Shown: in pieces, positions 25,289-37,715 of the stretch | Position numbering within the stretch: the stretch's first letter is position 1 | Layout: the number at the start of each line of letters is the position of its first letter | Assembly: GCA_030077755.1 (NCBI GenBank) | Contig: JAQJZZ010000008.1 | Coordinates: 2,480,001-2,544,000, forward strand | From: Filosporella fistucella | Lineage: Eukaryota > Ascomycota > Leotiomycetes > Helotiales | Direction: 5' to 3' | DNA: 64,000 nt | Program-made: the position numbers and the translations under genes | Notes under the pieces: model-generated | What the model saw: only the letters and a program-made list of their open reading frames with translations | What the model was told of the DNA's origin: nothing | Databases searched by the model: none

Positions 25289-27905
25289 TTACTGTACTAA
25301 GCATGTCCACCCTGCATCTGTCTTTACAAACTTGTCTTCCTTCACAGCCTCGTCCCCCTCCAAAACCTGCACCTCCGTCTCAAGCTCTTGATCCTCTAGC
25401 GTTGGCTTCAGACTACCCTCACTCACTTGCCCCAATCGAGACCCAAACGAAGGATACACAACATTAAATAAAACATTTTCCAGCTCAAGATCCTCAATAA
25501 GCCGTTCTCCAGTTCCCCTGTCTCCGTATACCCTTATCAAATCGCGTGTAAGTATCTCGATCTTTTCCTCCTCGTCGAAGATGTCGAGATTGCATTTCCA
25601 AAATCTCTGTACGTTAGCTCTGATTATCCTACGCAGATCTTTGGCAGCTGCTTCTACACAAGGTATTCCTGGTAGACTATTAGCATGATTATGTTTGAAC
25701 TCGGCAGTGTGGGAACTCTACCGCAGTCACAAATGCTTCCTACAATCATAAAATGTCAACGTAACCCAGCAACAATAGAGCGAATATTTACCTTGATCGC
25801 CTAGAACTAGCATCACCTCCTCTTGCAATCGTCTGAATCCATCCTCATCATTTGTCAACTCATAAAGAAGGCGTCTCCCGTCTGGTGTCAGCTCACTAGC
25901 AAGACCCCATGTTGGTTTCGCTAGGAGAAATCCATTCATAGAAGCATGATGCATTATTCGACAGAATGCATCCTTTCGAAATAGATTTCTTGCTACCCTG
26001 AATTAAGCGACTACAAGTAGAACGGGGAAGAAGGGTTCATACATGCAGCAATGACGTCTTCCGGTCCATACAGATACTCTGGTGGTAGCTCATCATCTTC
26101 AATCACATTCGACCTACCGATCCTTGAGAAATACAGCTTCATAAAGCGGAGGCGCTTCAGATAGATCCAGATGACTTGGACCGGGAATTGGCCGTACAAC
26201 ACTAGAAATTTAGTTCGTTCAGCTTCTCGGACTTCTTCAGAGAGGCCGCGACTAAGTGTTTCGAGTTTGACCCGCATGTACTGTAATCCACGAGCTTGAT
26301 CAAAGTCTTTAACAGCGAGAGTTTGTCCACCTGGGGATGGTCAGCTGATTGAGCCGTCATTCTACATATTTTGATGAACTTACTGGGTTCGAGAGATTGT
26401 CCACCCGGGAAACGTTAGTCCCACCAAATCACATGCTACCCAAGGTGTATGAACTTACCGAGTTCGAAATATAGCTTTCTGGCCTTCTCTTCTGTCTGAA
26501 ACAATGCAAACAGTTTGTCCTCCGGAAATCCCAAACTTGACAAGCCAGGCATCTCCTCAGGAACCGCTTGTGATGGCATGTGAGCTTCGGCAGGAGCCAA
26601 TAGATCTGCTGCTTTTCTGAGTTTCCACCGACATTTTGCTCGCTCAATATTGCTCTCGAATCCAATACGAGTACTCAAGTAATACTGAAGTGTCTTGTAA
26701 GTAGCAGCCTTATTGTTAAACACTATCAAGTCAATTCCGTGACTCTGCTCTAGCATAATCGTGTTGATCTTATTGACATGCTCTTCGGATAAAGGGAAAA
26801 ATCGAAACCCAAACCTGTCATTTGCCTTCGGTGGTCCCGTCCTGATGGAGACATATCCGCCATCAACCATCTTAGTATACGAATTAAGCGCTTTCCGAAT
26901 AGGAAGATCTCTCAGATACTGTCCCGCAGCTTCAGGATCAATATGCGGGTCGGTACAAGTTTTCAAGCACGCCTCTCTCCATTCTCGGGTCGAGTCGTTG
27001 AAGTCTTCCTCAGGTATTGGCAAAAGGAAAGTCCGAAGCACGATCAGAAGTCTTGGAGCAATGGGAGCGAAGACGTGAAATTCAGTGTAGGCTGTACATT
27101 CCATTTTCCCAGTCACCGGATTGAATTCTTCTGTTTCTGCACCCTCGTGGATACTGTACGCGTTCTGCGTGAGGAGGAATTCTTCGTCCGGATTGGTTGG
27201 GGTTACAAGCGCCATGTAGAACTGTTGGACATTGTTGATGAACCATTGTGCGTCGTCGGGATAGATTCTCTTTGTCAACCTCTCCATCCACTGTAAGCCA
27301 CAATCCATCTTCAAGTCTAGGATACCTTTGATATTATCGAACCAGACATCGATAGGTTTGTCAATCTTCTTTTCTTTCATATACTTTAGCATCGTTTCTC
27401 TATCGTTCGAGTTATAGTCATCGGCGTTGTCATGGCAGTAGCGCTTATGAAATGTGCTACCTCTGTACTTCATAATAAAGAGAAACTTGCGCAAAGTGTC
27501 CCGTTGAGTCCGAGTTATCCAAGCCTCAGTCTTTCCTGCTTCAAAAGCCTTGCGAATTGTACTTATCACCTCGCCAGCCTGAGATTCCAGCACTGACAGT
27601 TGTTTCTCGATATGATGCTGCTTCGTTGGTACACTAGCATCGCGGTACATGTCTACCATTCCAAATGTCTTTGCCACAGTCGTCTCCGTTATCTCGGGGG
27701 TTTCGCCAGCGAGATTGATACCATACAGCATTGGTTCAATGGATTGTGATCTATTTCTGCGTTTGTTTCGCTTTTGGGACGAACCGCCAGAGACTGGTGC
27801 TTCACCGGGATGCGAATAGTTCCGGAGGATAAAGCGGGGGATAAAGTGGTGATATTGTGACCGTTCAGAGGGAGAAGCAGAGGTAGAGGTAGATTGATTA
27901 GCCAT
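25289..27905 (-). CDS. DUF4238 family protein, five exons with an 18-nt microexon
   Basis: A 777-residue protein of the DUF4238 family, function unknown. Exons on the minus strand: 27905-26459, 26330-26043, 25992-25792, 25739-25722 (18 nt) and 25668-25289. QYHHFIPRFILRNYSHPG near residues 17-34 is the family signature, and the N-terminal half has the usual conserved helical body. The downstream exons are supported by phase and branch sites: TGCTAATAG-CTACCAG ends the intron before the last exon, and a CTTAATT site lies before exon 3. The microexon encodes only about six residues (GSICDC). Intron 1 (26331-26458) is 128 nt, more than twice the others, because it is a tandem duplication. The C-terminus is acidic. 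No signal peptide or membrane segment. Family call is strong; the 3' exons are inferred from splice logic. Confidence 0.8.
26331..26458 (-). repeat. Tandem duplication of ~75 bp forming a twin intron
   Basis: Within the first intron of the DUF4238 gene, 26384-26404 (21 nt) combines the start of the next exon (GTGGACAA-CTCTCG) with the end of the previous one (TCGAACnCnGTAAGTTCAT), as expected from duplicating a segment that spans exon end, intron and exon start. Both halves (26405-26458 and 26331-26383) have a GTAAGT donor and a CTAAC or CTGAC branch. The first half ends in CCCGG instead of CCCAG. Confidence 0.75.
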
Positions 27906-29161
27906 CTTAAAGAATAGGGTTCTTCCACGCCTCGATTGTCAGTTGGTAAGATCTTACAAGTGGTCGTTGATATTTCAGCAGCGTTAAACACGAATAATGT
28001 GGGCAAAGTACAAATTCTAGTTTGAAGAGATGACTGGGGATTTTTTTGGCATGAAAATAGAAGGCTTCAATCTTCGAACGACCTCAGCTCATCAGCTAGG
28101 CGCTGAGTCGAGAGTTGGTTGGTGTTCCAAGGCTGTCTGCTGGCCGCCTCATTCTGACCTCACGCATGCAGCACGAAATCATGCAATTGGCCGTTCACGG
28201 GTCTGATCGCATGCAGCCATGATTGGGCTTCCACTTGCATCGAAGAAGCTTGGTCAAATATTCGATATTGGGTATCAGCTTTTCGAGCAACTGCAAAGTG
28301 TCAAAAGATAAAGGGAGTTTTGGCTATAAGGCCGAGGAACACCTACCGTTCATTTCGTAACATTGAGCCTCATTGTCCGTTGTAGAAATTATGAGACAAG
28401 TCCAACGCCAGGACCCAGACTTGCTGGTGTTCCCCAAAGTACCTCATCATGCCCAGGTTTCTAGTGAAGCCAACACTCAGAACTATGTCACACTTCATAC
28501 ACCACCTAGTCTCCTCCCAAGGACCACCGATTCATACCCTCAAACGGTCCGTATCAGCACACGTACTTTTACATTCCCTCATCCTCCCAGATGAATATGA
28601 AACACATCTCTATGAGGCTGCGCAATGTGGTATCGGTAAGTATATGCCCTCCATAACTTGTAGCAGCCCGTCTCCCGAGATGGGTCGCTTTGGTATAAAG
28701 CCCAGCCTATCTCCGATGTACACCTGCTCGATGGCCCGCCTTTGGTCGAAAGCCCTCTGCTCCTTGGCCACCATTTGTAGAAATCCTTCTAACGGAAAAG
28801 TATTTCAGAGACCCACTGTAACTGCTTCATTAGGCTATAGGATCGACTTTCCAATCTCGAATTTAATTTTCATAAGGACTGTTAGCTGAGTTTAGCATGA
28901 GCTTCATTGCTTCCTTACCCAACTCATCTCGAAACAGTGTCCTATGAAGCTAACGTGAACTTCTTGTGTAAGTCTTGTCTTGAAAATGTTCAAGGTTTCA
29001 TAAGTCACATCTTCATGAGTGGGGAGTTTCAACTTATCTCAAAGTCCAATATTGCACCAAAAGTATAATTTTATACATTCACCGTCTATCTCTTTCTTCA
29101 AAACGCCGTTCCGGACCAATTCAATATACGTCATATCCCGTAATCCATGTGCAACCCATCA
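27906..29161. other. Intergenic, unrecognised short frames only
   Basis: About 1.25 kb between the DUF4238 start and the helicase stop. A 146-codon frame at 28449-28889 (plus strand) has no recognisable domain or splice support, so I do not call a gene. Confidence 0.45.
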
Positions 29162-32100
29162 TCAAGGTCTCTTCATACTCGGGGGTTTGAATCCCTGTCC
29201 TACTCTGCCACCCCAACCATTCATACTCCTCTTGACACCCAAAGTCTTCCTCACACCTGCCCCATTCTGCAGCATAGACACGGTGGTATCATGGAATGAT
29301 GTAGTTGATGTGCGAATGTTTCCCTGTAATGCAGGATTCGATACTAGTTCCTGAGGCTTTACTGCGTTTAGCTTAGGTGATGGCGGTGGTGAACGCTTTG
29401 GTCTGGGTGGGGAACTTGAGAGGAACACATAATCGTTTCGCTTTTCGTCGGACGGAAGCGTTTGCTTCGGCCGGTTGATTCTGTTGCCTGGGTTCAGGCG
29501 GTGGTTTGCGAGTGAGGGTGCGATTTGTAGCGGGGCGACGCTTGAGTTAAGCTGTCTTGCTTCGTTGATGGCTCTAGATGACAGGGATATTTTTGGTAGC
29601 TCTCTGTGGTCATACAGATGATTTGGACTACTTGTTTGGCGTTTAGGAGGTTCAGGTTCAGGTTTCCCCAAGAAACCATGCAAAGTTCCTTGTCCCTCAG
29701 TTGCCTTGCTTTTCTTCGTCGCACCTCTCTTGTCATTAGACAGCTTGGACGGTATCTCCAATGCAACAGTATTGACCGCCTGCTCTTTGAGGACCTCCAT
29801 ATGTGCGCCTGCACTTACAAAGCCAGATTTCAAGGTCATCGATGTTGCTGTGAAGCTCGAGGCTCGATCCATTGTAGTCGCATAGTTAGGTTTCCAGTCT
29901 CTCTCAGTTGACTGTTCCATGTTACTGACGGCGCGACCAAAGTCTGTACGGCGACGTTTTGCTGCCTGCTGACCCGTAGTGAAACTCGAGTTCCCACCCA
30001 TCGAATCCCACTTCGACTTCCTGTCCTTCTCATCTTCTTCGCCTCCAATAGGAAACAAGTTGTCCTCGGAACTCAGAATCGACATCGAGGATTTTGATAT
30101 TGATGCCAGAGAAGGCAATGGCCTTCGAAGTATCTGTGCCATAGTCTGGACTGCAGAAGAATGAAGCGAAGGGCCTCTTGCGTCAAGCAGAGTGACTAGA
30201 GAATTATGTGACAGGAACGGAGATAAAGTCGTCTCCTCTGATTGGGAATTTTTGAGTGGGCAGCTCATGTACAATAGAGCTTTAGCTCTTGTCATTGCAA
30301 CGTAGAGAAGTCTTCGTTCTTCATTAGTGTCTTCAGCTCTTGAATGAGGTATTGATCCTTGGTATGTTGCTGGAATGAAGACAACTGGCCACTCAAGCCC
30401 TTTAGCGGCATGGATGGTGGATATTGTAACTTGAGCGGTAGGAGCACCCTCCACATCATCACTCTTGACCTCATTTGCCAGTGCCACATTAGCAAGAAAT
30501 CGCGTGAGGTGACCTTCTTCTCCTTCTTGCTTGACGCCATCAATCACAGGGAGGGCTTCGTCTTCGTAACCACAGGAAATCAAATCCTGATAGTCCGCAG
30601 CTTGATTGATTAGTTCTTCCACATTTGCCCACCGAGCTTTGTGGATATCAGCATGAGATTCCTCCAACCATCTCTCGTAATCCGTCTTCATAGTAATGAA
30701 TTTGATCAATTCGGGTGTGTTCATTCGCTCTTCCTTAGGAGCCGTCAACTTGCCCTTGGCCGTTAGAATGATATTCACAAACTTAGAAAGACCTTGATCA
30801 GTCTGTTTGGGAAGTTTGATCTTTGGAGTCCGCTTTCCTTGAACAATACCAAGAATCAATGACCAAAACGTGATTTTTGCTTCCTCAGCTTCTTCCAAAA
30901 GTTTTTTGATCGTGGCATCCCCAATCCTTCTCGATGGGGTGTTAATTATCCTTGCCAGGGCATCATTGTTGTCGGGCTGATTAATAACTCTCAAGTAATC
31001 CAGAATGGTCTTGACCTCAACTCGATCAAAGAATCTGAGACCACCTGACAGGAGTTAAAAAAGCCTCCGAGAGATCAAGTTTCCTATACTTACCAACCAT
31101 TCGATATGCTATCCCAGCCTTGCCAAGAGCACCTTCAATCAGGCGCGAAAGTGCTGCTGATCGCAGAAGGATAGCGAAATCGTTCAAATCAAGCAAGTCT
31201 CCGGCCAGACCTTTGATCCTTTGAATTTCCGTAACGATCCACTCCGCCTCTCTGTGAGCATCGGCAAGTCTACGAAGCACAGGCCGTGTTCCAACTGTAT
31301 GAGTAGCAAGCAACGACTTCGCAACTCTCGACGTGTCTTGCTCAATCACATTCAGCGCACTCAAAAGGATTGCCCCAGACGAACGATAATTCTCCTCCAA
31401 GGCAATAGTCACAGTATCAGGATACTGTCTCAACATCCTTTTGTAATTCTTTATCTCCGCCGCCCGGAAACCGTAGATACTCTGGTCCGGGTCCCCTACA
31501 ATGGTGATTCGCTTCCTTTCTGCAGCAAACAATCGCATAAGATCAAATTGAACCACATTCGTGTCTTGAAATTCGTCTATGAGAACAGCTTCGACATTCG
31601 AGACACAGGATGGATGATTTCGAAGAAGCTCCACACATCGTAGAAGAAGATCATCGTAATCGAGAAGATTCGTTAGGCGTAAAGCTTCTTCGTACTGTGC
31701 ATAGCAGAGCTCAAATTCCTGAGCATCTACTGTCTTTGCCCCAGACTTGTTTTCTGCCGGCAGAACCGCACCCGTAGCTTTTCTGCTACTGATCCGGCTT
31801 CGAGTAACTTTTGGATCGATAATATAGTTATTTCGTTTGACAATGCGTTTAATAATCGCCAACGAGTCCGCACTATCCGCAATTCCAAAGTCCTTCTTAA
31901 TCCCAATCAAATATCCATATCGTCCCAGATATCTCCTCGCGATACTGTGGAAAGTTCCTAGAACCAATTTTGATTCCAGCCCATTCCCAATTAGTTTCCC
32001 AATCCTTTCCTTCATTTCCCTGGCTGCTTTCACGGTAAACGTCGCAACGATAATGTTCCATGGCTGCAAACCTTGCGCGAGCAACCACGCAGTTCTTGAT

Positions 32101-32219
32101 GTCAATGTATGTGTTTTCCCACTTCCTGGACCAGCGAGGATAGCTAGTGTGTCTGCGAAGGAGGATACGGCTGCTTGTTGGCTCTGATTGAGATTCGAGA
32201 GGAGCGCGTCGGAGTTCAT
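29162..32219 (-). CDS. srs2: UvrD/Rep-family DNA helicase, Srs2-like
   Basis: 3'-5' superfamily 1 helicase that in yeast strips Rad51 from single-stranded DNA and acts in post-replication repair. Exons 32219-31094 and 31044-29162 join across a 49-nt intron to give 1002 residues; the junction restores MVGGLRFFDRVEVK. Motifs in order: LAGPGSGKT (motif I, about residues 28-36), TFTVKAAREM, DEFQDTN (motif II), GDPDQSIYGFRAA (III), EENYRSS (IV), HAAKGLEWPVVFIP (V) and EERRLLYVAMTRA (VI). The roughly 400-residue tail after the motor is low-complexity, rich in S/P/K, and ends GQGFKPPSMKRP. This region in Srs2 binds Rad51 and modified PCNA; those sites cannot be confirmed by eye. Length and architecture favour Srs2 over other UvrD-type enzymes. 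Confidence 0.9.
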
Positions 32220-33097
32220 GGCTGTATTTGTTGTATGCGCGTCATTGACCGGATTGATTTCTCCTGGCCAGGTAGTTTGAGATTAGAGATTGCGCGGACA
32301 TCGAGCCCTTGGAATCCCTCTATGGATTTGACTGCGGCTTTGCTGAGAGGGGATGCATCGAGAGTTTGGTGTTTTGCAACGCGTCGAGTACCTATATCCT
32401 GTTGCCGCGACGAATCACGATGTCACGAGTTAAAGCGGGGCAGTCCACCCGTGTATGCGGGCTTCAGATCATGCTCGTGTTTACAATTCCATGAGTAAAG
32501 CTAGGAAGGTACTTCTTCTCATTAGGATCGAAAGTCCTGTTAGGGTAGCAGCATATCCCTCTACTTCATATCACCACTTTGAAAGGGGTTTTGTGTTTTC
32601 ATAAGGTATTCCAGAAGGTCTTGCACATCCGCGAAAATATTTGTGACAAAGGGTGCGGGGTAATTTGATATCAAATCCAAGATATCTCTATTTCTCGAAA
32701 TATAATATCTGAGAAAATTGGTGTCAGATTTCCTGCCTAAAATCAAAGATAGGAAGAGCCGATATATACAATACTTAAGAGCGAACACAAACGAGAAATA
32801 GGAAAGACTTAGGTATCCGTAAAAGCAGACAATATGACAAGGTAGCGCGATTGAATTTCTTCCTCTTATAATAAGTTTTTTTATTCTTGGCCTAATGTGA
32901 AAAAGCCTCTTGCATACACTTCACACACTAAATCCATGTCTATATGCTTTTCTCATGCCAATTCCCATACCTTAACACCAAGTTCCCGTCTATATGCCTT
33001 CCCAAAGAACACCCCTCTAAACCATTCATAAATATAACTACAGACAGAACCTCAAACATAAACATATCTCATATCTCATCCCATCCTACACCTCATA
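32220..33097. other. Intergenic, no gene seen
   Basis: Contains the helicase promoter on one side and the 3' flank of the small secreted protein on the other. No feature was recognised. Confidence 0.5.
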
Positions 33098-33812
33098 TCA
33101 CTCCTTCCTCTCATCCTCATTCCCAACCCCAACCTCCAACAACCTCACCGAATCCGCATTCACAGTCCTCTTATTCCCAAACCACGGCATCGGCTCACAA
33201 AGATCCAGCCACATCGTCCCCGTATCCGCGGGGCAAGATCTCGTCTTCTCCTCATATGGCCCATTATACGCATCAGGACAAAGCATCCCTTTCGGACATC
33301 TAAACTTCTTACACTTATCAATCCCCGACCCCTTTCCAGTCGGCGTAATCTTGACATTATGGTTAAAGAAGGGTGATCCTACTTTGCCTTGTCCGGCGCC
33401 GTCTAAGTTGCTTAGGTCCCAGTACAGCTGGCCTGCAGCGATGGTGTATTCATACTGCAAAACGCCTTTGTTGAAATCTGGGCCGAGGGAGATCTTGATG
33501 TTGTTTCCTGGGCGTGTGAGGTGGGGGAAGGTGCATATTGTGTGTGCCAAGATGGGGATTGGACGGCCACCTTTGTAGTCGCAAATGCCGTTTTGGCCAG
33601 TGTTGCAGACGCCTGATGCGGCGATCCAGATGTAGACATCGGTGTTGCACCTTTTGTTTATTAGTCTCTGTCTTTACCCTTTGCGTGATTCAAAAATAGT
33701 GTTAGGACCATGGGGAGCAAACGTACCAATTATTAATCTTGAGCAATGGCGTAGCTGACACCGCGCCGAGAAAGGCAATGAAAGAAGATATGAAAGTATT
33801 TTGGAAATGCAT
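33098..33812 (-). CDS. Small secreted BYS1/thaumatin-like protein
   Basis: A 212-residue secreted protein of the BYS1 family (Blastomyces yeast-phase-specific, thaumatin-like fold). Exons 33812-33727 and 33650-33098 flank a 76-nt intron; splicing completes the Trp of INNWCNTDVYIW, the typical first strand. MHFQNTFISSFIAFLGAVSA is a clear signal peptide of about 20 residues. Ten or so cysteines in the mature chain, including CKKFRCPKGMLCPDAY and SCPADTG, imply a disulphide-rich extracellular protein. Members are expressed in dimorphic or infective stages in some fungi, but the molecular role is unknown. It stands alone, with 2.4 kb of non-coding sequence upstream. Confidence 0.88.
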
Positions 33813-36245
33813 AATGGGAATTTTACTGAAGAGACACTTTAATTGTAAGGAGTGTAATTGTATGCTATCTGATATATAGATGGCATTGAAAAGTGGTATG
33901 GAAGACTATGTGTGGATGAGATGAGTCAAGAAGACTTTTATACAATTCATTTGTGATGGTAAATACTGACGGTTTCTTTGACAATTTGTGAGGGGCCATT
34001 GAGTCATTCCATATTTGGCGGACATTCACTTTGGGGCTCTTTGAAGTCTTTTGAGAAGAGTGTAGGACAGGGATCGGGATTGAAGGAAGAATGTGAATTT
34101 GCCGACTAATAATACTCAGAAAAAAGCGCGCTGAAAGAGAGCAAAGTTTTTTGCTTCGAATTGAAAGCTTCAATGACATCTGAGCAACGTCAAGGTGCGA
34201 CCAGGGAGGAAATATTTAATTCCCAATGCTTCGTCCATTGCCCCTTTGTCGGACATGAAGTTTGTGAGACATAGTGCTTTTTCAATGCAATTGCTTCGAC
34301 CGTGATAGCAGTAGATCTAAAATCCAAAAGTTGAGTTCTCAACAAGTCTCTAGACAATATCGAAAGTGATTATGAATACTGTAAGATCGGGAGATATAAA
34401 CACTTGCAAAGGATTCTTTGAATGACAGCGTTACAATTGGGCAAATACCTTACCAGACCGACTCCGGGTGTTGCTTTGTCCAATCTATGACATTGCTTCT
34501 CTGGGACCAATCACTTGAGATGTTAACGACTCAATCTTGTGCCCTCTTGATGGACTCAAAGAAATGTATCCATAATGGCAAAAACTCGGATTGCTTGGTA
34601 TTCCCTCGACTTGGGAAAAGGAGTTCTACGCTATTGTACCACCCTTGATCCCTCATTCAGGAGTTCGAGCACAACTCAAACATTTTGACCCATCTTGGTT
34701 TGCCTTGTCTCTCAACTGTAGTATCGTTTCTCGGAGAAAACCAAGATCCGTTGACATTGAGTCACTTGAAAGTCAATTCAATCAGACATCCGAGTTTCGT
34801 TTCAAATCCCCCAGCCACAGATCCACCTTGGCGGTAATTCGAACATTATGTAGATCAGGGAGCCGCAGGCAATGCGATGAAGGGCTATCGATGACCATTG
34901 GTCAGTGCAACTTGAAAGAGATAGGTCGCGAGTTTGCGACGATATGGACAGGAATTTGGACGAGGACAGGTGATCTGGGCTATTATTAGTCAGGTGAGCT
35001 GATTTTGATGAGGCGTGGTTTGGGATGTTTGGTTGTCTTGTGGAGAAGATTGATAATGACCAGGGATGTGTAATAGGTACGGAGGTACTCGTATGGATAT
35101 CGTGAAATGTGACTTGCAAACCAAGTGTAATGAGAATCCCGTATTGACCGTGCCACTGGAGGACATTGATGAATTAGGAGGAGAGATGCAGAAAGGAGAG
35201 AACAATTAAAAGGGGAGCCGCGCATGTGATACTCCCGTACATTGAATTCCACTTCATTGTGATGACCAATAAGAGACCAAGCAGAAGCTCATGAATGAAG
35301 CTATTGATTTGAATCGATAGCAGCGGAAAGCGTGGAGGTCCCGAGTAAGTGATGAAGATACTTCATGCATCACCACCAAACTCCCTCTAGATCTCACCAA
35401 TAACGAGTACCATCACATGGCACGCATTGACATGATCTGAACAAAACATTCGACTTATAAGAAGGTCCATCACATCCCATCACATCTGATCTGTTCATAT
35501 TCGGGGGTAGACACAATTGATAAGCTTCATCAGGAAACGTTTAAGCGCGCATAAATTCTGTGATATGGGAATGATCTGTCGGATCCGGGTGGTGCCCAAG
35601 ACGGTGTGATATGGCGGACATGGGGGCGTTGATAGCCAGCCAATAGTGAGGGTTCAGGGAGTCGAAGCCCATGATGAACGGGAAGTCGGGCGCGTAACTT
35701 GCAGATCGTGGACCAACCACATCGCTAAAGAGCCCTGTCAGTCACTGTGGGAGTGCTGGGATGCATGGTGAGGGGAAATCCCTTTGCAGAAATCACCGCA
35801 AGTTCTGTAAGTGCCAGCCGAGTGAGCCAAACTTCATCGTATCACAGCCATCACAGCTTCTCCAATTGATCCCCAATGCAGTCGATACCAGCCAACATGT
35901 CTCCCGGCGCTATTCTTGTCCTGTCTCTGGCCTGCAGAGAACGACTTCTTCATGCAGGTTCCACTCTACCTGCACCGTCGAGTCCATGGCCACTCCACTG
36001 AACTGCTGAAGTCCAGCCTCCATTTCACCCATTCACCCAATCACTTCCCCTCTCCCAGCCTACCGCCCACCGTCCAGATGCATTCACTCAATGTTCCTCC
36101 CGGTATATCACCTACTGGCGCCCACTCGCAGATCGAGAACGACAGCTCCATGTTGATTTTCTATCGCAAGACGTTTCGTCCTTCGGCGCCGTTGTCAAAT
36201 ACCGCGGATTAAGACTTCTCACGATAGCAGAAGCAACGCAAAACC
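33813..36245. other. Long divergent intergenic region
   Basis: About 2.4 kb between two divergent genes with only short, unsupported frames. No repeat or RNA gene recognised. The length may reflect complex promoters for the small secreted protein and the membrane protein. Confidence 0.45.
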
Positions 36246-37715
36246 ATGTCGAGGGGGACTGAGACACCGATCAATGCACTCAGGATCTGGTGCTCCGTCT
36301 TCTTCTTAGCAGCTATAAGTTCTGCCAACATCCTAACGGATATCCCAAAGCACAACCCTTTGAACATTGATTGGGATCCTGCGCCATCACCTGAAGACGG
36401 TCCTCCACTATCTGCTGGAGCTTCAAGAGATAAATCATTACTACCTGCTCAAATCGGTGGCATACTCGGTGCCTATCTTGTATCAGTTTGTGTTGTCGGC
36501 GTAGCACTTATTCTCATCGGCCGCAAACTTCGAATCCAGGTTCAGAAATCGACAAAGGCATTGGATATTGAGATGCTAGAGCCGCAGCTACAGAAAAACT
36601 CAACCCAGACCGACCCCTCACCTATATCACCCGGTGGTACCAGGAACTTCTCTTGGCCATCACCAGAGAAGGATACGAGAAATCCATACATATTCCCTTC
36701 CTCTCAGAAATCACCTACAACCCCGCCTGGAACAGATCCATACGTCGATACACGAATTGTGGAGGCAGATCGCGAGATGTTGCAGAGGGATTTGTCAGAT
36801 ATTTACGCTCATGTGATGGAGCAGGAAGAGGCAAAGCAAGCTGGGGTGAAGTTGAAGGATCTTCCACCACCATTGCAAAAGACAGGACCACTCCCAATGC
36901 CTGCGCCGCAACGACAAGGGTCGCCGCAGAAGAGTTTGAAGAAGGGCGAGAAGACACGTCCTTCGAACCTTAACTTTGACGAAGCGAAGCCAAAGAGCTC
37001 TTCCCGAGCATCCTCAATTATTTCCTCTCTTGTATCTCCAAGAAGAAGTAAGAATAAAGTCATGCATATTTCATCACCAATCCCAACACCACTCTCATCT
37101 ACCTTTCCTCGAGGAGAGGCCTCAGATGAGGAGCCTCTTACTCCAAAATACTACAACCCACCACCACCTCCCCCAGTTCCCCGCGATCAAGCACCGTACA
37201 CCCATTCTCGCAATACTTCTTCCGGCTCTCCAACCCGTTCCATCGCCGAGCAATTAAATCCATATGCTCGCCACCGTCCCAACCCTTCTCAAACTTCTAT
37301 GCACTCCTCACGAGCAGACCCCACCTCCGCAACCTCCACAACATCCCAAACACCTCTATTCCCGCAAAAGAAACCCAGCAGTCCAAATCCTCCATCAAAC
37401 AACAACTCCGTCCGCGCCCTTCCCCTTCGTCAATTCGAGCCCTCTCTTGCTTCTCCTTCCGCTCCATCTACGAAAACGACTGTCCTCGAGCGTACAGGTC
37501 CTCAACACTCCGGTCCTGCAACAGCAGGCCTAAAGACACCATGGAGTGCGGGTGCTGTGCCGTATAGTCCATATCAACCTTTTACACCCATGATACCCGT
37601 CACGCCGAGACTGGTGACTAAAGAGGAGCGAAAAGCGATGAAGAAGAAGGAGGGAAGGACGCCTGTTTTGGAGATGATTAAGGGAGAAGATGAGTTGTGG
37701 GATAGTGCATATTAG
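36246..37715 (+). CDS. Single-pass membrane protein with long disordered tail, unknown function
   Basis: An intronless 489-residue frame. An N-terminal hydrophobic segment (about residues 12-28, WCSVFFLAAISSANI) looks like a signal peptide. A second (about 71-92, IGGILGAYLVSVCVVGVALILI) is followed by basic GRKLRIQVQK, so the protein is probably type I with a short luminal or external part and about 400 residues in the cytoplasm. The tail is rich in Pro and Ser (PPPPPPVP, repeated SSP and TP), with likely phosphorylation and SH3-ligand motifs. Its end, RLVTKEERKAMKKKEGRTPVLEMI, is non-repetitive and charged and may be the conserved functional piece. I recognise the architecture but cannot name the family. 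Confidence 0.75.
   Translation: MSRGTETPINALRIWCSVFFLAAISSANILTDIPKHNPLNIDWDPAPSPEDGPPLSAGASRDKSLLPAQIGGILGAYLVSVCVVGVALILIGRKLRIQVQKSTKALDIEMLEPQLQKNSTQTDPSPISPGGTRNFSWPSPEKDTRNPYIFPSSQKSPTTPPGTDPYVDTRIVEADREMLQRDLSDIYAHVMEQEEAKQAGVKLKDLPPPLQKTGPLPMPAPQRQGSPQKSLKKGEKTRPSNLNFDEAKPKSSSRASSIISSLVSPRRSKNKVMHISSPIPTPLSSTFPRGEASDEEPLTPKYYNPPPPPPVPRDQAPYTHSRNTSSGSPTRSIAEQLNPYARHRPNPSQTSMHSSRADPTSATSTTSQTPLFPQKKPSSPNPPSNNNSVRALPLRQFEPSLASPSAPSTKTTVLERTGPQHSGPATAGLKTPWSAGAVPYSPYQPFTPMIPVTPRLVTKEERKAMKKKEGRTPVLEMIKGEDELWDSAY

Noticed and set aside
28449..28889. 146-codon frame as a possible gene
   Set aside because: No recognisable domain, no splice partners, and composition similar to translated non-coding sequence.
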